Origin: Tubiluchus corallicola
Lineage: Eukaryota > Priapulida > Priapulimorpha > Priapulimorphida > Tubiluchidae
DNA: 45,000 nt
Assembly (NCBI GenBank): GCA_030141605.1
Contig: JAQGDQ010000261.1
Span: forward strand, 12,501 to 57,500
Direction: 5' to 3'
Each line of letters begins with the position of its first letter. Position 1 is the stretch's first letter. This document shows, piece by piece, positions 13,923-25,900 of the stretch. The notes beneath the pieces are model-generated. The model made no database searches. It was not told where the DNA came from and saw nothing but the letters and a program-made list of their open reading frames with translations. Position numbers and translations under genes: made by a program.

Positions 13923-16900
13923 CACCACCTTTTGTGAAAACAATTATTTGTGCTTGTGGTTGACGAACGTGGATTATATTTTTAGCAATAGGTGAGTACA
14001 CTTTTGACATCCTTCGTTCGTAAATTTGTTTCTCATTTTCGAATTTTATTACTCGAGTTTTGGTCGCAAAGTTTCGTTATATTATCAAAGAAACTTTATT
14101 ACAACTCTTGACGCTTATCTGTGTTTATTCTAGATATGCGAAAGAAAAAAATTCGAAAAAGATTTTGCGTGATGAAAACCACGAAACATGGCTTGTGGTG
14201 TGCTAGCTTCGTGAACATGTCCGCCGTCCGTTTTGAGGAGGCCAATTCGGACATTATGTCGTCCACCATTAGATCTCAAGCCTGTATTTCCACATTCATG
14301 TTGTCGGTGTACTCCTCTCGTCACAATTCCTCGTTGGATGGCAGAGATTGTATATCCACAACACCCTCTGGGGTTTGCTATCGAACAACACGCTCCTATA
14401 GAGGACGAGATTTTTCACAAAAGTTGTTTTCCCGGCACGAGAGGGTCTGGCCACCTACATGGTACTACCAAATTTCAGTCTGACATCAAGAGTTTGCTCC
14501 GACATGATTAACCCGCTAATTAATTAATTAATTAATTGATTAAATGATCAATTGAGTAAATAATTAAATTTTTACCCCTATAATTTACTTTTCTATATGT
14601 GTTTACAGTACTACAATGCATACAAATTACGGAACCCCACATAAACATGATAAAAAAAGGGTGGGCGACTCGCTTGTACAAACACGTTCGTGCATCATTG
14701 AGATTGCGTCACGGTTGTGCAATTGCGTGTCGAGTCTCGAGTGCTGATTGGCTAGACTATTTTTAGCCTCGTGCTCCCATTGGTGGCCTCTCAATCCGCC
14801 AGTGGCTATATAACGATGTGATTTGGTGCGAGTGGACACATTTGGTTCATGCGTGCCGTAGTTATCACATCTCTCTCTCGTGTGTGTGCATGTGTGTGAA
14901 CAAGTTATGGAAGACGAAATGTTGGTTTTTCCTCTCACGCAAGATTTCTCTGCAACGGTCAGTGCATCCGTAGAGGATCAATTTCGGGTAAGTGTACATT
15001 TTGTTTTTCATTTCACATTCGAGTAGTTGCTATTCGTAAGGAGCAGGGGCACCTTAAAAATATTTTTCACCATTTATTCGTAGGTCCATTTTTGTCTAGG
15101 TTCTAAATACGATGGTGTTAGCCAGATGCTCGCTAAGGGACTAGAAATACAGCTGTCCGGAAGACTCGGTTTGCTGGTGGTGGACTCGGTTCCGCTCTTC
15201 CCCGAGGGCGCGAACGTCGCGTTTGCCATGAGTTACCAAGCCCTTTGCACGCTCTTCGAGCCGACTTTGTGAAAGAAGATCGCGCTCAAGCTAAAACAGA
15301 CATACTACTGGCACGTGGACGAGATAAAAATCATGCCACCGGGCATCATATATCTCTCTAGTCAAATCTACGTGTTCGTGGGTGAGTGGGCGTCCAGACT
15401 CGACATCGCCATCAGATGAGTCATCGATAATGCGGACACTGTCATTCCGTGCAAACCCGGTGTCAACCTACAACTGCACGAATACCAGAAAATAATAGAG
15501 GTGATCGAGGAAATAGTGGACGACGAGCTATACTATGAAACCCAGCTGTCGCCACGATGCAAACAGACCGTGTGGGAAGGGTATATTTGTGTAGAGGCAG
15601 CCAAAGATGGAAAGTTGGTCGATGGACAATACGTCATCCTCAACTGTAAGGCGCACAGAGAGTTGACGAGTGAAGACGTGAAGGATTGCATGGAAGAGGC
15701 TGCAGACAGTGTGGCACAAAAACCCGCTAAACGATGACAGTAGTGCCACTACTGCTGCTGCCACCATCATCACCACCACCACCAGCAACAACATCAATGA
15801 CGCCAGCAGTACCAGCAGCAGCAGCAACACGAGGAGAAGATTTGGAGAGAAAAGACTCAGATTGCTACTAGAAAAGAAAGAAGAAGATGAAGACGAGGGC
15901 ATAGCAGAGTTGTTTACTCTGCCTCCTTCGCCTCCACCCACAGTTTCCCCCATTTTTTCACCTGCTCCTAAAAAATTGAAATAATTTACCATTACCAAGG
16001 ACTACTATACTACAGGACGTGCACGCTGAAATCTCTGATTCGGCTAGCGGAGGCGATCTATTTTTAACATTTAGTGCTAATAATTTGGACATATTTACCG
16101 CCCATGGTGACCTATAGCATGCCACAATACACATAGAACATATTCCTCATTCATCTAGTAATTTAAAAACAGTGGTACCTATGATATCCCCCCCCAAAAA
16201 AACACACCATATCTGCAACTCATTACCTGTCACTTTCTATAAAGAATAAACAGACTGCACCATTTTGTCAGGACTATATAAACTCATTCATAGGTTCCTC
16301 TGTGTAAATTAGAATACATGAAATTATTGCACTCACCATTTTGCAGAGATGTTTGCGACAATTAGTCGGCTAGTCGCGCCTTCTTAATGGAGGTCTGGTA
16401 AAGGGCTGAGTTCTGCTGGTGATCCTTCTCCAAATTGTGTAGTCCATGCAGCAGTACATTCGCCAGGCGTCTCAGAGCATTTCTTGAAAATTCTCCAAAA
16501 TCAAAGTAGGCATTGATTATGGAGAGGATGTTCATGAGCTTGTTGCGGCAGCAGACTGTGTGAGTTGACTTCTTCACAAAACACAAGCCAGTTGTTACGA
16601 ATTCGAACGTGAATGCGTGGGGCACTGTAAGACCTCCCCTAGACACTTCTTCAATGAACATTTTCATTTCCTCAGAAAGGAGAGGCTCATCCTCGGGAAA
16701 AGAAATGTCATTTTGGCACTTACTCTCCAACCAACCTGCGACATATGCACACGCGTTCAGTTCAGTTTTGGAAAGAGTCTCGTCAACACAAATCTCCATA
16801 ATTTTGGCATCCTCGAAATCAATCCCATTGCATGTGTGTAACTGGATTTCGGATGATGTGTCTGTGTCCACAAACTCCAGGAATGATGCAGAGAAACGCG

Positions 16901-19900
16901 TCAGTCTCCGCTTGAATGCTGAACAGACATCTCCAGCTTGCATGAATGCATTGGCCCCCCTTGACTGCCTGTAAACTGAGAACTCACCCTCTATTCTGTC
17001 ACTCTGAAGTTCACGCAATAATACGTAGTGAAATCCAACAGAAAACAAGTGCCTACAGATAGCGAGGAGTCCCTCCGTGGTCTGAATCAAATGTAGACAT
17101 TTAGCCATCACACATAACATTGATGTAGCTTTACTGTCTGGCTCATTTTTTGCCATGCCATTTAGCACGCCCCCTGAAAAAGCCACTGTTGGGCGTATTT
17201 TCACTTCATCCACCAATAGCATACAGTGTTTCTGCTCAGAGCTTTTCACTTTCTGAAATGTTTTACCTAGCACCTTGTCAATATCTGTCGATGAAGTAAC
17301 TGACTGCAGCTTTCTTTTGCTGGGTAACACTAAAAAGTCACGCAGTTGTTCGTAATTGCAATGGGAAATGACTCTATTGCAAAGCAATAATCAGACACTG
17401 TGAAAGTCTTATCACATAATAGTCGAAGCTGTCGTGTTAGAAATTTGAGCTTCTTGGCTTTAGCATTAACACTAGGAGATTGTTCTCGATTTTGAGCTAG
17501 TTCAAGTTCAAGAGACTTTGTTGACAATATCATCAACATGATGAATGTGGTTGACAACAGAATTCACAACCGCAAAAAATTGCGAGTAAGAGGACAGCCC
17601 ATTGTTCGGACTGAGGATTTTACTTAATGGCACACTGATCCCGTTTTTGAAAGCATACAGAGTAAGAGGGGAACACAAGGTAGGCTTATTGTGAACAATA
17701 ATTGACATATAACATTGACTGTGGTCCTCTTCCATGAACATGCACACAAATTTGTCTTGTGTGCGAGATATAATGAGGTTCTGATACGTCTCATGCAGGT
17801 CTTTCTCAGGAGTGAATTCATTGAGAGAAGTTATTTTATCCTTTTTAAAGAAATAATTCAGCTGCTGGTCCTCAGTTTTTGGAGGGCGAGGTGGTGGCTT
17901 TGGAGTGGGCAAGCATGATGTTGGAACGTTGAAAATACTGGGTGGATCCACTGGCCTGCTGTGACCACCTGGAATTTTGACCATTTGAGTATCCGATGGC
18001 CAATGCTTTTCGCAAATGAAAAATTTCGTTGGATCAACAACAAAGCCTTCGCGTGGGGGAAGAACACTTAGCCATTTCTGTTTTTCTACATGATCTCTTG
18101 GCAGTCTGAACACACGACACTTGTTCTCTGTGTCATAGTTACCTTTGCATTTAACAACACCACACTTGTTAGGCATGCTGCTGAGCACAGATGTATAAAA
18201 TCCACCAGAAATTTTGAAAATAATCCACAAAGAAACAAACACAAGCAGACACATTAACAATGACAAAGCACTACTTCCGGTAAAACACACTTACGCCTAA
18301 AGTAGTGCGCTATTTAAGAAGTAAAAATGAACACTAATTTCCTTTGATACATAAAATAAACAATTGGTACTTTTCTCCCGTAATGTAAAGAACCAATTAA
18401 ATGAAAAATAATACTCGCTATCTACCGATCCGCCCATTCTTTAATTTCCAAGATCACTACTCTCTAAAGCGCACTATTTATAGATTACGTTCATGCAAGT
18501 ATTGATCGCCTCCGCTAGCCGAATCAGAGATTTCAGCGTGCACGTCCTGTAGTATAGTAGTCCTTGACCATTACCTAAAATCTTTTCTTCTCTTGCAGGA
18601 ATTCAAAATTCCACCTTCTCCCTCCAAACCGCAACAACAACAATGCCAACCACGACTGCAGGTACCGGCACGTGGTGGTAAACGTATCCACCTGCGCAAG
18701 ATCGGTGTCGCCGGCGGTAATAAAGCGGTGCAGAAATACACCTTCGAGAAAGTTAAGTCTTTGCTCTTCGAAAAAATCAGAAGAACATCGTCATAGTCGG
18801 CAAACTCATTACCACAAATGAATGAATTGGACATTGTTCTCACCATAGTTGCCTTCCAGTGCGGTGACGAAGAGTATCGAGTCAAAAATTTGGTGGTTCA
18901 CGAAATAGAAACCGGCACGCATCACTACTACAGCTTCAAACCGCCTCACCCGTGGCGATCCACTTACAACTATCAGAGTAGACACATACATGGCGCATGG
19001 TTGGAAGAGGGAATGTTGGACTATTCGGAGGTAGACGCCATTCTACGTCAAACCACCTGAAACAGGATCGTCTATGTCAAGGGACTCGAGATGTACAGAT
19101 TTGCCAAAAACCGTCTACCCAAAAATACCCCATTGTGATATGCATAGAGAACCTACGAGACAAACGACCGCCGCCTGCCATACGATGGCAGAGCAACGGA
19201 CGTGGCAGAGCAATCCGGGCAGCCGACACCTTGGCCAACCATCTACTAATTCTATGATCAGAACAGTCAACATCATCGCCACGACGTCGTTCGCGCACCG
19301 TTTCGATTTGAAGCAGCTACAAGACAGATTGGACAGAAAACGCTACACGCAGAGACCGCAAATGCTTCTGCTGAAATGAGGGGGTGGCACGCTGATGATT
19401 TTCGCCTCCGGATCAATTGTGATTAAAATATTTTCGCAGAAACGAAAACTAGAAAATGGCATCCTCGAACTCTCCAAACGTCACGGACTGACAGTTGCCG
19501 CACCTGCAGTAGTACGGACCATCACCGCCAGCGCCAAACTTCCCTGCAGACTGAACCTGCCTGCACTTTATCGTGAACTCTTAAAGTCACCACATTGTTG
19601 TTTTATCGATGTGTTTTACGAGGTAGAACTTTTTCCCAAATTAACTTGTAAATGTGGTCAGATTACGCTAAACGTTTTCCACACCGTAAGTGTAATAATG
19701 ATGGGCAGAGCAGAGCATGATTTCTCACATGCTTTTGATAAATTTAAAGATTTCGCATACGAGAAAAATGTTGTCTGCTTGCCCGCCTAACTGTAAATGT
19801 CACATGTAACTGTAGAATTAATAAAATAATTATTTTGTATCCCATAAACGAATGACATATGTATAATCGTACAACGAAATGTGTAGAATTTTAATATTTA

Positions 19901-22900
19901 TCATAATCAAATGTGTAGAATTTAATAAACGTAGAAACGCATAATCGAATGTGGTATTAATATGTACTCGAACAATAAATATTGATGAAAATGTGAATTT
20001 GTTGTTTGGAGAACTATGTCTATTGCTCTCTATACTCATTGATCAATTAAACGACATGCTCTAGCGTGCATGTATTACGCAATCATAAAACTGATTACAT
20101 AAGATGGCAACTCGAGCTTAGAGTAACTGTGCATATGCAATCCTACATGTCTCACACCACATTAAATGACAAGATGAAGAAAGCTGCTACAATAAGCACG
20201 CATGCGCAAAGCTACACCACATTTCGCAACGAGTTTCCGATAGAGCTAGGGTTAGGGTTAACTACTAGGCTTGGAAGATAGACTTGGAAGCTAGGGTTAG
20301 CAACTAGTCACGGAAACCATGGCTAGAACTAGGGTTGGAAGGCAGGGTTAGGGTTAGGGTTGGAAGTTAGGGTTAGGGTTAGGGTTGGAAGCTAGGGTTA
20401 GAGCAGGGGTGTGCAAACTGCAGCCCGCGTGCCACTTGCGGCCCGCCGAGAGATCTTGTGCGGCCCGCGAAGTGGTTTGTCAACATAATGAAAGTGCAGC
20501 CCATGCGATCCATCTGAAGTCCGCGCCAATATCGCAAAGATAGTGCGGGTAGTTATTTCCTATAGATCGGCTGGCATTAACCCTTACAAGACCGTTGTCA
20601 CTTAATGTCACTGTCGGACATGACGAAATTTAACGTTGCTCACTTAGAACACAAAAAAAACGTAATTACAGAACACAGCAAACGATCACGGAAGCCGCCA
20701 TTCAAAAACTCAAATGTGCAAGAAATGCAAGAAGCAATCTGATTGGCTTGTAGGAAGACCAATTAGCCAATCTCTAGGCTTCTATTATAGGGCCTGTTGA
20801 TCTGTCCAGTCGTCTTCTTGATCATAGCACGTAGAACGTTTTGACTTGCATATTTTACAAAATAAATTATAAATAAAATTATAAAATAACTAAGTCAAAA
20901 TGATCTACCTACTATGATCAAGAAGACGATTGGGTAGACCAATTTGTGAGTAGTCAGCAAGCTGAAAAAACGTGGTCACCCCTGATATAGCGGGATTCCT
21001 AGATTTTAGTTTCAGCTTAGGCTCAGTAGTACACGCCTCAATCAGTGACTGTTTCATCGTTTCATCAGATGTAGTGTCCTTATAGATCCGATCATGGATA
21101 AGAAAAAGAGCAAGAACAGCGAGTCAAGACAGATTAATATGCACCATACTACACAGACTGTGTGATACACATTACTAATATGCATTGTAATGAAATTACC
21201 ACTATCTGTCGTGAAAGTAGAAATATATGGTTTTTAATATAAATTTTAATAACTTCTAAAATAGTTTCTTGAGTGTAGTAGTGCAGTAGTAATGGTGTGC
21301 GCAAATCGGATAAAAAATCGTTATTAGGTCCTACTGTACTTGACCAAACTGTATGTGGCCCACAGGAATTGCGGGAATGTTTAATGAGGCCCGGCTAGTC
21401 AGATAATTTGCACACCTCTGGGTTAGAGCTAGGGTTGGAAGTTAGGGTTAGGGTTAGAAGTTAGGGTTAGCAACTAGTCACGGAAGCTAGGGTTAGGGTT
21501 AGGGTTAGGGTTGGAAGCTAGGGTTAGGGTTGGAAACTACGGTTATCAACTAGACACGGAAGCTAGGGTTAGGGTTGGAAGCTAGGGTTATCAACTATAC
21601 ACGGAAGCTAGGGTTGGAGCTAGGGTTAGCGTTAGGGTTGGAAGCTAGGGTTAGCAACTAGACACGGAAGCTAGGGTTAGGGTTAGAGCTAGGAATGGGG
21701 TGGAAGGGTTTTAGAGACGGGAATGGAACCACCCTCAAAAACCACCCTGCGGGTCCCTAAACATTCTCCCTACTACCGGGTGCCGCGGGTTTATCAAATA
21801 TAACATGCGGGTAATAATAATCGGGACCTTGGAAATAAGTATTCAGTTATTCAATGTGTTATCCGTGGACTATTTTCTAAACGAAATTATTATTATTTTA
21901 TTACGTCTAATAGTTACTTTTTTCTACGTGAGAGAAAAGGAATGCACAAATAGTTTCCACGACAAGAGATACTGTAATACGCCAATGTGTAATTTAATTA
22001 TAATGAAGTCTAGCTGTAAAAGTGAGCATGAATCGAACAAGGCATTTTTTTAAACTTATTCTAGCTGTGTTTTCCCAGGCCGCCGCAAGGGTACGCTATA
22101 GACTTTCTTTAGAAATTAAGCGATGAAGCCTATAATATAGCAAATATATACATAAATATCTTGTGGTAACCAACAGATTAGTAAATGGCATAGAGTAGTC
22201 TACATCCCTAAATTGTACTCTTTGCAGTGGTCTGTGAAAGCATGGTTTGTTAAGTTCGATTTCAATCGCTGTCTTTGGTCATAGTGTAAAAAATCAAAGT
22301 GCGCCAATTAGCAAGGTTGTTTGTGAAGCACCGCATGTGTGAATGGACTCCCCTGTTTTACACTGTTCAGTGCCCACGTATTCTCCTCTAAGAATGTCTA
22401 CGATGTGAATTTGCACACGAAGTGTTCTACGTAATTTCTCTTGATTGAATGTTTTCGTTTTGCGACAATCGACACACGGAAATGATTTTCACTTTGGTTA
22501 TTCGCTGGCGTAGTAGTTCTATAGAGCCATTTGTTTCGTTGTGTAACACAAAACTCTGCCATTTACTCACTGCGAGTCAACCGAACGAGCAGTCTACATT
22601 TTCAATGGCAACGGTAAAATAATGACACTCTCGATTACATAATGATAAAAAGCGTATTTGTCAGCTTATTATCAGCATTTCAGTGCAGTAAGCAAAGACT
22701 ATGTGTAATGTTTGCGCATCAATGAATGGATGGATTTGTTGACGTTTGTCATCTAACGCAGCTTCAATATTGTGAAAAATGTTATTGTTGTTGTTGTTGT
22801 TGTTGTTTGTGGCATCATGTTTGTCGTTTTTTTAATTTAAACTGAAAACTAAGAAATACTAAATATCATGCACTATTAAAAGAGCTACGAAAAATTACAA

Positions 22901-25900
22901 AAACATATAACGAAAATTTATGCAGAATCTAAAAATACAAACAATCGGTTAAAAAAATCATGCCATGATTATTAGTATAGTTTGAACAAATATTTAAAAT
23001 ACTTTGCAACGCGTGTACAGAGGGAGCTAACATACGCAATTCGTCAGCATATAATAAACGATTTATACTAAGGTTACCCAATTTGCACGTGGCAGATTTT
23101 AGGTCATAAATATATTGAAATGTATAATGAACGAAGCGAGGTTTAGCCTGTATCGTGGAAATAATATTGTAGATGTTAGAGGAAAAATATTCTAATTTAT
23201 ATCAAATTGCGCATTTTGCAGACAGTTTGACGTGGTCTGTAATCTAAATTCAAAGCTGTCTTAGTCGACATTTGACCTACCTACATCACATTTGTTTTAC
23301 CACTACACAACTATTTAAATCCAAAACACCACAACTTTATTAAAACTTCCAATTCACATGGTCAAAAATCACACCAAACTACAGGCAGACTATTGCTATC
23401 ATCATCAGTGGTAAATTTTACAAACATAAAACCAATTTATATAGTCAGAGCCTATGGAACATTATGCAGTTAATTAAGTACTTAACAGAAACCAAATAGG
23501 TAATGAATAAGCAGACCAACAAAGAAATTGATACAGTAAACTATGCACTAATTATGTATTCACGAAACCAAACAGGTAATGATTGAGCAGACCTGAAGAA
23601 AAAATTGATACAGTAACAAATAGCTAAGTGCTTGGAAACAAAGTTAAAGGAATTGAACTGCTTTGTGCATTAAGAGAAGGCTTATTAGGGTACATAAATA
23701 AACTTTCTTTTGACAATAAGTCCCAGTTATTTGAAGCTCTGGTCACAATGCTGAAATTGTTAAAGTCAGAGACACAAATAATATAATGCTCATTAATGCT
23801 GGATTGAGGAGAATTTTTTAACTTCTTGCCAGTTCTATGTGAGATACCCAAATGTTCACAAATTCTTACTTTAAAGTGTCTTGATGTTTTGTCATTGTAA
23901 GCAGCATTGCAGCTGCTGCACTGAAATCTATAAATAATACCAGACTGTAAGAATGTGAACATTTTGTCTAAGTGGGAAGAAACTCATTTTAAGTGCCGGT
24001 AATAAAAAAATTGACTTCTTATATCTGTGCTTATATTCACATTTATATTCTTGAGAAAACTTGATTTTCCCTACATGTATGGTAGCATTATTATACTGAA
24101 AATTAGTATACCAAGTAGTACAACAAGACCAACTAACCAAAAGATTTATATATTTGCTAAAGGAAAATTCTTGTACCTTTACAGGCAAGTCATTTAAAAG
24201 ACCATCTCATGAATTCCGATCCTTATGTCCAGCTGCAAGATATTGAGACCTTGAAAAAAGATAATTATGAAAGACACATGAAAAATCTGCTCAGGTAAGT
24301 AAAAATAGGTTTTGATTTTTATTTGCGAATGACGACTGTAGGCATTGTAGTTCAAGATATTTTTCCTGTTCAGTTTTTGTTTGTTGCATTTATTTTCAGA
24401 AACAAACCTTAATCTAGGTATTTTTGGGATTTACAAAAATGAGTGTATATTTAAATTCCGACTTAAAAGCCATATTTGATATTTATACACACTTTTTAAT
24501 AAAAATGCCATCAGCAGCCCAATAATTAGTTAGCTGCCAGCTAATTTGAGAAAAGTGTTGATACCATAAGTATCCCCCTGCTGTCATGGGTACAGGTGGC
24601 GCTGTTGTGTGCTACAAGGAGGAAATCTTGGGCCTACTCACTTGTAGCTCAGTTAGCAGAGCATGGAAGTACAATAGGGGCGTACTACTCCCAGATCTCG
24701 GGTTCAAATCCCGACTAGTCCACCATTTTTCAACGTTTCCTTTCTTTTTTCAACTCCTTACCCGCAGCGGGTAATGATTGTTAAATAAACCACAATGGTT
24801 TATAAACATTCTAGCAATCACAGACATAACCGAATTAATTAACAACCAAAAATTTCCACGTACTTTTTGCTCACTTATGATGCAGTGGGTATTACAAGTT
24901 GCATTAAGTGAACAGTCGATTTGTTTTTATGCTGTAACTGGTTACAGCAGTTCATTTTTGTTTCAGTAAATCAACAGCTTTAGACCATACTAAGTCGCCA
25001 TGCAGTTCAGACTTTTTCCCAGACAATGTTAAAGACACAATATGGACTGTGTACTTTGAAATGAAGAAAGCAGATGACTTTAACTTATGGAAGAAAATAG
25101 CCGAGGTATGCTGTACATTTTACACAAATTTGTTAGTTTTTTACATACTCTACCGATCTGTAATAGTTGTAATGTTAGCAGTTTTTAAAGGAAGAGCCAA
25201 CCCTCGAACAACATTTATTGCCTATTAATATGCAATTAAAAATATTGAAAGATATGCGCATAGAATGCTTTGCTTAAAAATGTAAAAAAAAATTAAATAC
25301 TTTTTATCTCCCGTCAAACGAACGTCGCTGCCGGCGTATTTGAAAAAAATGACGTAAGCTGGTGACTGCTGGGCAGCGTGAATGCTGTGAAGGCAAGTTG
25401 TGATGAAGGTACGCGGTTAAGAAATTTCTACAGTTCACTCAGAAGTTCAGTTATTCTAGCGTTCTATTTAACTGTGTTTATGTAAAAATTAGTCATTTGA
25501 TCAATTATGACCAAGGTTAAAGTGGTACATAGCTTTAACCTACAGGATTATACCGTAAAATGTGTAAGTAGTATACATTAATTGCGTAAATGTAATTAAT
25601 TTGCAGACTTTTGCTGACTTTCAGATACACATGTAAACTTGCGAGCACACAGTAAGTACCGGGTGGGTTACTTAATTTATAGAGTTCGCTCTATAAGTCA
25701 AAAAATGACTGCTTAAACACTTGGCAAAATAACTGTTTATATTGCAAGGTAACCGATGACGTCATTTTTCATCAAAATGAGTGCGCTCAAGCGTGAAGCA
25801 ATCGCGATTTTAAATTGAAATTATAAATTAGACGAGGCGCTTATCACAACTTCATTGCTGAAACTGCCTAACATTTTTCTCATATATTAGAAAAAGCTCA

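Larger units (their letters stand above)
10648..21780. mobile_element. Telomere-repeat-flanked inverted-repeat element carrying virus-like genes
   Basis: The left outer tip (ccgggagtaggaagaatgtt at 10648) matches the reverse complement of the right outer tip (ccggtagtagggagaatgtt, ending at 21779-21780). Inside each tip is a degenerate TTAGGG-type minisatellite. It reads CCCTAA on the left and TTAGGG on the right, so the G-rich strand runs outward at both ends. Both arrays share the word ctagttgctaaccct in opposite orientation. Further in, 11192-11250 resembles the reverse complement of 20190-20249 (ccctarctctat, gygaaatg, tttgcgcatgcgtg). Inside lies a compact gene block with outward-facing units, each closed by an AATAAA. 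The P and hAT insertions are secondary. I saw no polymerase, integrase or capsid gene, and no certain target duplication. This resembles an integrated linear DNA virus or episome, or an unknown large DNA transposon. Confidence 0.6.

Noticed and set aside
10690-21720. True chromosome end or telomere fusion
   Set aside because: Gene 1 exons f and g continue in matching phase on either side, the arrays are degenerate minisatellites rather than pure TTAGGG, and both point outward from the enclosed segment.
10648-21780. Maverick/Polinton or adintovirus
   Set aside because: No DNA polymerase B, integrase, ATPase, protease or capsid frame was seen, and the ends do not begin with the usual AGT-type termini.
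24637-24723. Functional tRNA gene
   Set aside because: A and B boxes are perfect but the acceptor stem is mismatched and no proper anticodon arm forms; better explained as a SINE head or pseudogene.
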